DNA of 40,960 bases from positions 1 to 40,960 of the forward strand of contig JAGAWN010000272.1 in NCBI GenBank assembly GCA_017941355.1, read 5' to 3'. Positions within the stretch are counted from its first letter, which is position 1. Each line of letters opens with the position of its first letter. The translations under genes were made by a program, and so were the position numbers. This document shows positions 18,298 through 25,803 of this stretch, piece by piece. The notes beneath the pieces were generated by a model. That model ran no database searches. It had not been told where the DNA came from and saw only the letters and a program-made list of their open reading frames with translations. Source of the stretch: Ruminiclostridium sp. (GTDB lineage Bacteria > Bacillota > Clostridia > Oscillospirales > Ruminococcaceae).

Positions 18298-18343
18298 TAC
18301 TATCAGATGATAGCTGCACTATCTCTTGATAGATATTCTATCA
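18289..18343. promoter_or_regulatory. Three tandem palindromic operators, likely TetR binding sites
   Basis: Three 17-bp palindromes TGATAG-N5-CTATCA lie at 18289-18305, 18308-18324 (last base T instead of A) and 18327-18343. Their start-to-start distance is exactly 19 bp twice. The first covers the -10 of the plus-strand promoter and the others lie in the tetR leader, ending 8 bases before the AGGAGG site. The most likely ligand is the TetR protein encoded directly downstream (autoregulation). Confidence 0.85.
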
Positions 18344-18363
18344 CATGACAGGAGGTTTGTCAA

Positions 18364-19020
18364 GTGGAATTTCAAAATTCTTCCGACTTTTCACCCAGAA
18401 TTCTCAAAGACAAGCGTATGGAACGTGCGGTTTCGGTGTGCGCGGAACTGTTCCTCGAAAACGGTATAGAAAACGTAAAAATGACCGATATCGCGGAAGA
18501 AAGCGGCGTGGGAGTAGCTACCCTTTACCGGTACTTCGGCACCAAACCGAAAATTGCGATAGATGCCATGACGTTCCTGTGGAATGACCTGAGAAACCTG
18601 TTCGGAGGCGTGTTCGATTCCGGAACGTTCAGGTCACAGAGCGGTGTCAAACAGATGCACGATCTGTTCAGAATGTTCATAGTGCTGTTCACCGCTCATA
18701 AGGATTTCATGCGGCTGCTCGGAGAGTTCGACAGATTCATAATCCACGAGAATGTCCCGCGGGAAGAACTCGCGGAGTACGAAAGATCGGTCATCAACTT
18801 CTACCCCGTAGTCGAACACGCCTACCGTACCGGGCTTTCGGACGGAACAATGCGGGAGATCTCGGATCTCAGGGTATTCTACCTCACCTACGCCCACGCG
18901 CTTACGGAAATGTGCAAAAAGTTCATCGAGGGCGAGATACTGCCGTCGGACGACTTTTCAGATGCGGAACGGGAGCTTGAAATGCTCATAGACTGCGCCG
19001 TAAACTATTTAAAAGCATAA
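18364..19020 (+). CDS. TetR/AcrR-family transcriptional regulator
   Basis: 218-residue regulator. The N-terminal helix-turn-helix is typical: ENVKMTDIAEESGVGVATLY then RYFGTK, near residues 39-64. The C-terminal ligand-binding half is divergent, as usual. GTG 18364 is the start, with a strong AGGAGG eight bases upstream. The gene is followed after 14 bases by a GPH-family sugar symporter and then an alpha-galactosidase, so it probably represses their expression until a galactoside or a derivative binds. The triple operator upstream suggests it also controls itself and perhaps the divergent glycosyltransferase-like gene. The inducer is inference. Confidence 0.88.
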   Translation: MEFQNSSDFSPRILKDKRMERAVSVCAELFLENGIENVKMTDIAEESGVGVATLYRYFGTKPKIAIDAMTFLWNDLRNLFGGVFDSGTFRSQSGVKQMHDLFRMFIVLFTAHKDFMRLLGEFDRFIIHENVPREELAEYERSVINFYPVVEHAYRTGLSDGTMREISDLRVFYLTYAHALTEMCKKFIEGEILPSDDFSDAERELEMLIDCAVNYLKA

Positions 19021-19034
19021 CAGGGGGTTTTGAC

Positions 19035-20507
19035 ATGGAAAAGAAGATAGCTTCAAACAAGGTACTATGGATATTCGCCATAGGTCAGCTCGGGTGGTCT
19101 ATCCTCTCCGGCATCGTGACTAACTGGCTCGTGTTCTTCTACCAGCCGAGTCAGGAAGAAATACTGAAAGGTCAGGTAAACTTCCTGCCCGGCGTGACAT
19201 TCATCGGTATTACGATAATCGGTCTTATCACCGCGTCCGGACGTGTCTTCGATGCTATAACCGACCCGCTCGTCGCCGGAAAGTCCGACTCTTTCGTGCA
19301 TAAGCTCGGACGGCGCATACCGTTCATGCGCTTCGCTGCGATACCATTCGGACTTGTAACTGTGCTGATGTTCATCTCTCCCGTAGGCGGGGAAAGCCCG
19401 ATCAATGCCGTGCTGCTGTTCGTGTTCTCCATGCTGTTCTATCTCTGCATGACGCTGTACTGCACGCCCTACAATGCCCTTATCCCGGAGCTCGGACGCA
19501 CTCAGCAGACCCGCATAAACCTCTCCACATTCATCTCCGTGACTTTCTTCATCGGTAACGCCATAGCATATCTTATACCGAACATCGCCGCGATATTCAT
19601 GGTACCTCTCTCTCAGGAGGAGGCTGTCGCGAAGTACGGTGAGCAGGCTCTCGCGGAGGGCTTCGTTTCCTACGCGAACTATCCCGACGCATTCCGCATC
19701 ACTATCGCTATCCTTGCGGTTTTCGCCGTTATATGTATGTTCATTCCCGCGTTCCTCATCGACGAGAACAAGTACGCCGACACTACCCCCTCCCACACTC
19801 CCGCGTTCAAGTCCCTCGCCGCTACATTCAAGAACAAGGACTTCCGCCTTTTCGTTGCTTCCGATATCCTCTACTGGCTCGGTCTTACGCTGTTCCAGAC
19901 GGGACTTTCCTTCTTCATCACCGTGCTTATGGGTCTGGATTCCGGCATGACTTTCCCGCTGTTCGCGCTTATGACCGCAATGTCGCTGGTTTGCTACGCT
20001 CCCGTTAACATCCTCGCAAAGAAACTCGGCAAGAAGAAGCTCATCTCCTTTGCGTTCATGTTCTTCGCGGTGACGTTCCTCTTCACCACGTTCCTCGGCA
20101 TTATCCCGATACCCGGGCTTGTAAGCGGTATCATCGTTGCTGTACTCGCTTCTATCCCCATGGCTATCCTCGGCATACTCCCGCAGGCAGTCGTTGCCGA
20201 CATCTCCGAAGCCGACAAGATCGAGACGGGTGAGAGCAGACAGGGTATGTTCTACGCGGCGCGTACTTTCGCCATGAAGCTCGGTCAGTCCGTGGCTCTG
20301 CTCCTGTTCACAAGCTTTGCGACTATCAACGCGGACGTTCTCAAGGGTGAACCCGGCTACGGTCTCGGCTACCGCATAGCTGCCGGTGCAGCGACAGTTC
20401 TGTGCCTGCTCGGCGGATTCGTATTCTTCCGCTACAACGAAAAGGGCGTTATCGACAAGATATCTGCCGGTAACGCATCGGTCTCCGCAGATAAGGAGGA
20501 CAAGTAA
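19035..20507 (+). CDS. GPH-family glycoside:cation symporter (MelB-like MFS)
   Basis: 490-residue membrane protein with about twelve helices, of the glycoside-pentoside-hexuronide family. The N-terminal half carries the family segment GRVFDAITDPLVAGKSDS near residues 69-87 and GRRIPFMRFAAIPFG, the equivalents of the MelB cation/sugar site and the first cytoplasmic loop; the second half has a similar loop (KKLGKKKLISFAFMF). It should import a galactoside with Na+ or H+. An AGGGGG precedes ATG 19035. The stop overlaps the next ATG (TAATG), so symporter and alpha-galactosidase are translationally coupled, which points to an alpha-galactoside such as melibiose or raffinose as substrate. Confidence 0.9.
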   Translation: MEKKIASNKVLWIFAIGQLGWSILSGIVTNWLVFFYQPSQEEILKGQVNFLPGVTFIGITIIGLITASGRVFDAITDPLVAGKSDSFVHKLGRRIPFMRFAAIPFGLVTVLMFISPVGGESPINAVLLFVFSMLFYLCMTLYCTPYNALIPELGRTQQTRINLSTFISVTFFIGNAIAYLIPNIAAIFMVPLSQEEAVAKYGEQALAEGFVSYANYPDAFRITIAILAVFAVICMFIPAFLIDENKYADTTPSHTPAFKSLAATFKNKDFRLFVASDILYWLGLTLFQTGLSFFITVLMGLDSGMTFPLFALMTAMSLVCYAPVNILAKKLGKKKLISFAFMFFAVTFLFTTFLGIIPIPGLVSGIIVAVLASIPMAILGILPQAVVADISEADKIETGESRQGMFYAARTFAMKLGQSVALLLFTSFATINADVLKGEPGYGLGYRIAAGAATVLCLLGGFVFFRYNEKGVIDKISAGNASVSADKEDK

Positions 20508-22147
20508 TGTTTAAATTCAACAGTGTCAGATTCGCATACCGCGCAAACGGCAGAGGCTACACCGTCACTACTGCCGAAAGCGTCGGCAACAACCGCATTT
20601 TCCTTGATATAAAGGAGAATACCGAGACATTCACCGCCTCGGTAAAAACCAGAAGCAAGATAGAACTCGTGAAGCTTTCCGCCGAGTTTGAGTACGACTT
20701 TGCCGAGACAGACCGGATATTCCTCAACGGCTATCAATCGTGGACTGACAGCACAGAACATGATCTCGGCGGCAGAGTGCGCGGCATCGACCATATCCCC
20801 GAAATTGTGTCGGATAAGTACGCTTTCGAAGCTTACGGAGACTACACTTTCGTCAAGTACAGCCGCAAGCGCGGCAATATCCACGGTTTTTCCTACGGGT
20901 ATGTTAAGCGGGACGACGGAATGTACGATTTCATAGGCTCGCTCAACGAGAACAGCGGATTCACCGTTATAAAGATCAATACAGCAAAGCGTACAGTGAC
21001 CGTGGAAAAGGACTGCATGGGATTAAACACATCGGAGGGCTACGACGGGATCTCGCTGTATATCGGCAGCGGCACCGAAAAGGAAGTTTTTGACGGGTAT
21101 TTCGCTTGGCTCGGCATCGCGCCGTCGCGTGAGAAGCCGGTTTTCGGCTACACAAGCTGGTACAGACACTACCAGGATATCAACGAGCGCTGCATAAGGA
21201 CAGACCTTGACGGCATTGTGAACAGCGGGTTTGACGCGGACATATTCCAGATAGACGACGGATATCAGACCGCTGTGGGCGACTGGCTAAGCGTGGATAT
21301 GTCAAAGTTCCCGAACGGTATGCAGCCTGCTGCGCAGATGATAAGCGATGCAGGAATGACTCCGGGACTGTGGCTCGCGCCGTTTGTATGCGAGGAGAAG
21401 TCCGATATATTCCGCGATCACCCGGATTGGATAATGAAAAACGAGACCGGCGATCCGCTGCGCGCGGGGAGCAACTGGAGCGGTTCCTACGCTTTGGACA
21501 TCTACAACGAAGAGTTCAGGGAATATCTGAGAGAAGTATTCCGCACTGTGGTGGAAGAATGGGGATTCAGACTGCTGAAGCTTGACTTCCTGTACGCGGC
21601 GTGCATACTTCCCCGCTCCGACAAGACCCGCGGCATGATAATGGCTGACGGTATGGACTTTCTGCGGGAATGTGCGGGAACGGCGAAGATACTCGGCTGC
21701 GGTGTACCTCTGGCTTCCGCGTTCGGCAAGGTGGAGTACTGCCGTATCGGAACGGACGTTACTCCCGAGTGGGATAACAAGCCGTATATGCAGGTGCTTC
21801 ACCGCGAACGTCCCAGCACCCGCCTTTGCATACTTAACTCCGTATTCCGCAGACAGCTTAACGGACGCGCGTTCATAAACGATCCCGACGTGTTCATGCT
21901 CCGCGACACGGATACATCAATGACGAAAGAGCAGCGCCGCTGTCTCGCAGAGATAAACGCGCTTTGCGGCGGCGTTCTGTTCACCTCCGACGACATGGGG
22001 AAATACGGCAGCGAGCAGAAAGAACTTTCCGAGGATATGATGAAGCTGCGCGGAGCAACGGTTCTGGCGGCGGAGCTTAACGGGAACGAACTTGTGCTTT
22101 CGCTTGACATCGACGGACGGAACGTTATCCGGATATACAAGATATAG
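20507..22147 (+). CDS. Alpha-galactosidase, GH36 family
   Basis: 546-residue glycoside hydrolase predicted to release alpha-galactose from oligosaccharides in the cytoplasm (no signal peptide). An N-terminal beta domain (NGYQSWTDS near residues 74-82) precedes the TIM barrel, which opens with YTSWYRHYQDIN. Conserved GH36 elements: IFQIDDGYQTAVGDW, the KLDF segment with nucleophile Asp360, and RIGTDVTPEW with acid/base Asp417. It is shorter than the 700-plus residue RafA/AgaA enzymes and resembles the compact GH36 group. AAGGAGG lies before ATG 20507. Operon position after the GPH symporter supports intracellular cleavage of an imported galactoside. Confidence 0.9.
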   Translation: MFKFNSVRFAYRANGRGYTVTTAESVGNNRIFLDIKENTETFTASVKTRSKIELVKLSAEFEYDFAETDRIFLNGYQSWTDSTEHDLGGRVRGIDHIPEIVSDKYAFEAYGDYTFVKYSRKRGNIHGFSYGYVKRDDGMYDFIGSLNENSGFTVIKINTAKRTVTVEKDCMGLNTSEGYDGISLYIGSGTEKEVFDGYFAWLGIAPSREKPVFGYTSWYRHYQDINERCIRTDLDGIVNSGFDADIFQIDDGYQTAVGDWLSVDMSKFPNGMQPAAQMISDAGMTPGLWLAPFVCEEKSDIFRDHPDWIMKNETGDPLRAGSNWSGSYALDIYNEEFREYLREVFRTVVEEWGFRLLKLDFLYAACILPRSDKTRGMIMADGMDFLRECAGTAKILGCGVPLASAFGKVEYCRIGTDVTPEWDNKPYMQVLHRERPSTRLCILNSVFRRQLNGRAFINDPDVFMLRDTDTSMTKEQRRCLAEINALCGGVLFTSDDMGKYGSEQKELSEDMMKLRGATVLAAELNGNELVLSLDIDGRNVIRIYKI

Positions 22148-22157
22148 TGCGTGATCT

Positions 22158-22198
22158 CCCGCTGCGCAGACGGTTCTGTGCAGCGGGTTTTCGCGTTT
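22158..22198 (+). terminator. Rho-independent terminator after the alpha-galactosidase gene
   Basis: CCCGCTGCGCAGA (22158-22170) pairs with TCTGTGCAGCGGG (22175-22187), loop CGGT, then TTTTCGCGTTTTC. It closes the tetR-symporter-galactosidase operon. Confidence 0.9.
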
Positions 22199-22234
22199 TC
22201 AGCGGATTTAATCGCAGGTATGCGGCAAAAGCAC

Positions 22235-22263
22235 TTGACAATATGTAGATTTTGAGGTAAAAT
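22235..22263 (+). promoter_or_regulatory. Sigma-A promoter of the dockerin protein gene
   Basis: TTGACA (22235-22240), 17-base spacer, TAAAAT (22258-22263). The leader of about 75 bases contains a CCCGTT/AACGGG stem-loop before the GGAGG site. Confidence 0.85.
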
Positions 22264-22341
22264 AAAAGCGTACAGTTATTGCCGAAAAGCATTCTCCCGT
22301 TCGTCATAAACGGGTTTACATCGTTTCCGGAGGACAAAATC

Positions 22342-24861
22342 ATGTATCTTGGGAAAACAAAAAAAGCTGCGGCTGCGGCATTTACGGCAGTCCTGCTGGC
22401 TGCCTCGCAGGTTCCGTACCGCGTGCCGTCGGTTACCGCATATACCGCTCCCGCATCGTACACAAACGAGGTCACTTTCACCGACAGCGGCATAACGCCC
22501 AAAAAAGATACCGGCATTTCGTGGGAAGGCACGGCTCTGTCTATCGACGCAGCCGGCACTTACCTCATCACCGGCTCCTGCGCTGACGGCAGCATAGAAG
22601 TGAAAAAAGGAGTCACCGGCGTTGTGCTGGTACTCTCCGATCTCACCCTTTCTTCGTCATCGTGCGCTCCGATCTCCGCAGGAAAGGATTCGGCGACCGT
22701 GCTGTATATAGAAGGGACCTGCGTCATAACCGATGCCGAAGATCCCGCAGACGAGACTTCCGCAGACAAGGATACTGCGGACGCGTTCGACGGCGCTGCC
22801 GTAAAGGTAAAATCCGGGGCTTCTCTCACGATAGACGGCAACGGGGAGCTTATGCTGAACAGCGCGAACTGCAAGAACGGCATCAAAGGCGGTGCAGGCT
22901 CTTCCGTTATCATAGGCGAGAAGTCAGATGACAGCTTCACAATCGTTGCCGGCTCCGAAAGCAGCGCTTCGTCAGACAGCTTCACACTTGCCGTAAACGC
23001 CGCAGGCAACGCTCTGGCAGGCGACGGCAGAGTTATCATAAACGGCGGCGTCCTGAATCTCACAGCCGACGGCGACGGTATCAAGTCCTCGCCCGATTCC
23101 GGCGACACCGATTCAAAAGGCACGGTGACAGTCAACGGCGGAAAGGTCACGATAGTATCCGGCGATGACGGAATACAGGGCGACAACGGTGTTTCGGTAA
23201 ACGGCGGCGAAGTGACGATCACCGCGGGCGGCGGTTCCGTGAGAGCAGCCTCGGAAAGCACCGCCAAAGGCATCGTATCCGACGGTTTCATAAGCATTTC
23301 CGGCGGTACCGTAAAAGTTGACGCTTCCGACGACGCGGTTCACCTCAACGGCACAGCGGAGGATTCGGCAGTATCCATAACCGGCGGTCTGCTGGAGCTT
23401 TCTGCCGGAGGCGACGGCATACATTCCGATTATTTGGTGAATATCGGCACTCCCGGCAGCGCCGACGGTCCGGATATCAATGTTCTGCAGTCCAACGAGG
23501 GCATCGAAGGTGCGACTGTGAATCTGTATTCCGGCAAGGGCAGCGTCTTTTCTGATGACGACGGCATAAACGCAGCCAACAGCGATCTGACCTCCTACGG
23601 CTTCGCACTGAACATAAGCGGCGGAGAATGGTATGTAAACGCGGAGGGCGACGGTGTTGACTCCAACGGCGATCTGAACATCTCCGGCGGTTATTCCGAG
23701 ATATATGGCGCTGCATCGGGCGGCAACGGCGCTTTCGACTACGGCGACGTGAACAGCGGGTTCAATGTCACAGGCGGTACGGCGGCAGGCATAGGATTCG
23801 CGCAGATGGCTGCCGTTCCCACCTACGGAAGATATGTGACATTCGGAGTTACGCGCGGAATGAACGGACAGCCCGGCGGACAGGAACCTCCCGCACAGGG
23901 CGGTGAGCCTCCGGCTGAAACGTCCGGAACAGCGGTGACTATCAATAAGAACGACAAGATCACGATAAAGAACAGCGCCGGAACAGTGCTTTTCAATTCC
24001 CGCGCCCCCAAGAAAGCGGAACATATCGTGTTCACTTCGGAAAGCCTTGACGATACCGATACATACACTCTTTTCATAAATGACGAGGAAGCCGCTTCCT
24101 CAAAGGCTTCGTTCGGCGGTTCGCCCGATGCTCCCCCCGTTCAGACATACCGGATCACAATTCCCGCGGCAGTCACCGTCACACGCGGCGGCACCGCTGT
24201 TCCGAACGGCGCTTCCGTGCGCACGGGAGATGTTCTTACGATCACCGCAGCCGCACAGACCGGCAAGACCCTCACTTCGCTGAAAGTGAACGGACGCCCG
24301 GTTGCCAGCGGTTCAACATACACCGTGGGCAGCGAGAATGTGGTCATAACGGCTGAATACTCCGACTCGCAGGAGCCTGCCGCAGGACAGACCGTAAGCG
24401 GCAAAGTGTCCGTTCCCGGCAGTGCAGGAGCCGTAAAGCTGGAACTTATCGACAGCACCGGCAAAACTGCGGCACAGCTTGAAACCTCCGACGGCACTTA
24501 CAGATTTGACGGCGTTGCGGGCGGGAAATACACCATGCGCGCTTCCAAGAACGGCTGCGCACCCCGCACTTACACCGTGACCGTGGCGAACGGTACCGTG
24601 TCGCGGGATATAGATCTGCGGCTGTACGGCGATCTGAACGGCGACGGGACCGCGGATTCAAAGGATTCCACACAGATACTGAAATACGAGATCGGTGACA
24701 GAACGATATTCTCCGCAGTCGACAGCGAGACCCGCGCTTACCTGCTGAAAGTGGGCTGTCTGTACGGGATCAAGGACAGTACGGCGGTGCTTTCCTCAAG
24801 AGACGCAACGCAGATACTGAGACATGAGATCTGGCTGCCGTCTATCTACGATGTTATTTAA
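22342..24861 (+). CDS. Secreted carbohydrate-binding beta-helix-like protein with C-terminal dockerin
   Basis: 839 residues from ATG 22342, which has GGAGG ten bases upstream; a TTG 21 codons earlier is not used. Residues 1-34 form a signal peptide. About 40-510 is a repetitive domain of short Gly-Asp-Asn turns (DGIKSSPDSGDTDSK, GGKVTIVSGDDGIQGDNG, ADGDGIHSDYL-type) as in the Cthe_2159-like family, which folds as a parallel beta helix and binds acidic polysaccharide such as polygalacturonate. Then come beta-rich modules, one resembling a carboxypeptidase-like/SdrD repeat, and a type I dockerin at about 775-838. The first dockerin calcium loop is canonical (DLNGDGTADSKD); the second (YGIKDSTAVLSSRD) lacks most Asp ligands. 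It should dock onto a cell-surface cohesin. Confidence 0.85.
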   Translation: MYLGKTKKAAAAAFTAVLLAASQVPYRVPSVTAYTAPASYTNEVTFTDSGITPKKDTGISWEGTALSIDAAGTYLITGSCADGSIEVKKGVTGVVLVLSDLTLSSSSCAPISAGKDSATVLYIEGTCVITDAEDPADETSADKDTADAFDGAAVKVKSGASLTIDGNGELMLNSANCKNGIKGGAGSSVIIGEKSDDSFTIVAGSESSASSDSFTLAVNAAGNALAGDGRVIINGGVLNLTADGDGIKSSPDSGDTDSKGTVTVNGGKVTIVSGDDGIQGDNGVSVNGGEVTITAGGGSVRAASESTAKGIVSDGFISISGGTVKVDASDDAVHLNGTAEDSAVSITGGLLELSAGGDGIHSDYLVNIGTPGSADGPDINVLQSNEGIEGATVNLYSGKGSVFSDDDGINAANSDLTSYGFALNISGGEWYVNAEGDGVDSNGDLNISGGYSEIYGAASGGNGAFDYGDVNSGFNVTGGTAAGIGFAQMAAVPTYGRYVTFGVTRGMNGQPGGQEPPAQGGEPPAETSGTAVTINKNDKITIKNSAGTVLFNSRAPKKAEHIVFTSESLDDTDTYTLFINDEEAASSKASFGGSPDAPPVQTYRITIPAAVTVTRGGTAVPNGASVRTGDVLTITAAAQTGKTLTSLKVNGRPVASGSTYTVGSENVVITAEYSDSQEPAAGQTVSGKVSVPGSAGAVKLELIDSTGKTAAQLETSDGTYRFDGVAGGKYTMRASKNGCAPRTYTVTVANGTVSRDIDLRLYGDLNGDGTADSKDSTQILKYEIGDRTIFSAVDSETRAYLLKVGCLYGIKDSTAVLSSRDATQILRHEIWLPSIYDVI

Positions 24862-24870
24862 CACAATATT

Positions 24871-24909
24871 CCCTGCCCCGATGATCCGACGGGCAGGGGT
24901 CTTTGTTTA
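24871..24909 (+). terminator. Rho-independent terminator after the dockerin protein gene
   Basis: CCCTGCCC (24871-24878) pairs with GGGCAGGG (24891-24898), followed by GTCTTTGTTT. The T-run is interrupted but the stem is perfect. Confidence 0.75.
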
Positions 24910-24978
24910 TATTGCACTATTATCAGGCACCGCACCGTACTTTATATGTAAATAATCACCGATTGAATGAAAATACTG

Positions 24979-25007
24979 TTGACTAAATCGGCAATCAGTG
25001 ATATACT
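24979..25007 (+). promoter_or_regulatory. Sigma-A promoter of the two surface-protein genes
   Basis: TTGACT (24979-24984), 17-base spacer, TATACT (25002-25007). An inverted repeat CCGATT (24959-24964) / AATCGG (24986-24991) straddles the -35 box and may be an operator. Confidence 0.8.
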
Positions 25008-25057
25008 ATATATAGTGGTGTATTGTATCAGTCAATACAATTTTATGGTGAATGATT

Positions 25058-25759
25058 ATGAACAGAACAGTCAGTCTCGCGGCTGCGCTTTTGGCTTCGT
25101 CAGCAATGCTTTTCTGCTGCGCACCGCGGGCATTTGCCGGATCCGTAAACGGACTCGGCATATCGGATCCCGAACTTGCACCGAATGACACATTCGTTCT
25201 CACGGTCAGTGTACCCGCGTCGGAAAACGCAGATTCCGCTTCTCTGAGAGCGGAGTTCGACGATTCCGCGTTCGAGGTGGTGTCGTGGGAGCCTGTACTT
25301 ACAAACGGACTGTCGAACAGCACGGATAACGCGGTTATGCTCACCTCCGCGAACGCGAAAAGAGACATAGATCTCAGCGAGGGTGCCTCATTCAGAGCCG
25401 TCATGGCTGTTAAGCCGGAGGCAAAGAGCGGCGAATACCGCTTTGTGCTTGCCAAACACAGCTTTTCCTATGTAGCGGACAACGGCTATGAGAGCATCGA
25501 GCTATGGGAGCCGGAGGTCACCGAGCTTTCCGTAAGCGTGTCGGACGGTGTCGAAGCCGTTGCCGGTGCTGCACCGGTCACAGACGATACACAGACAAGC
25601 GGCGGGATCCCGGAGTCCCCTGCTCCGATCCCACGGAACCCGCATACGGGCGTTGCTGCTGCGGCGGCGGCATTGCCGGCTGCACTCGCGGCGTGTCTGC
25701 TGCTTGCAAGGAAAAATACCGCGCACAGAAAGCGCACAAGAAAATATATGGATAAGTAA
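25058..25759 (+). CDS. Wall-anchored protein with one cohesin-like beta domain
   Basis: 233 residues from ATG 25058; another ATG two codons upstream is too close to the GGTG site. A signal peptide (about 1-28) is followed by one beta-rich domain of about 135 residues with the landmarks LAPNDTFVLTVSVP, AEFDDSAFEVVSWEP and DNGYESIELWEPE. It ends with NPHTG (194-198), a hydrophobic helix and KNTAHRKRTRKYMDK, the form of a sortase signal. The domain is the same as the five repeats of the next protein. The beta pattern (Gly-Asp after the first strand, Y/F-D-S-x-x-F-E-V-V-S-W) recalls cohesins, but the match is not classical and ligand binding is unproven. Confidence 0.7.
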   Translation: MNRTVSLAAALLASSAMLFCCAPRAFAGSVNGLGISDPELAPNDTFVLTVSVPASENADSASLRAEFDDSAFEVVSWEPVLTNGLSNSTDNAVMLTSANAKRDIDLSEGASFRAVMAVKPEAKSGEYRFVLAKHSFSYVADNGYESIELWEPEVTELSVSVSDGVEAVAGAAPVTDDTQTSGGIPESPAPIPRNPHTGVAAAAAALPAALAACLLLARKNTAHRKRTRKYMDK

Positions 25760-25803
25760 ACTTGCTTTGAAGGAGGAGTACCCGGACGGGTGCTGATCTG
25801 ATT

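Noticed and set aside
22279..22341. TTG start 21 codons earlier for the dockerin protein
   Set aside because: No ribosome site, and the signal peptide begins properly at ATG 22342 after GGAGG.
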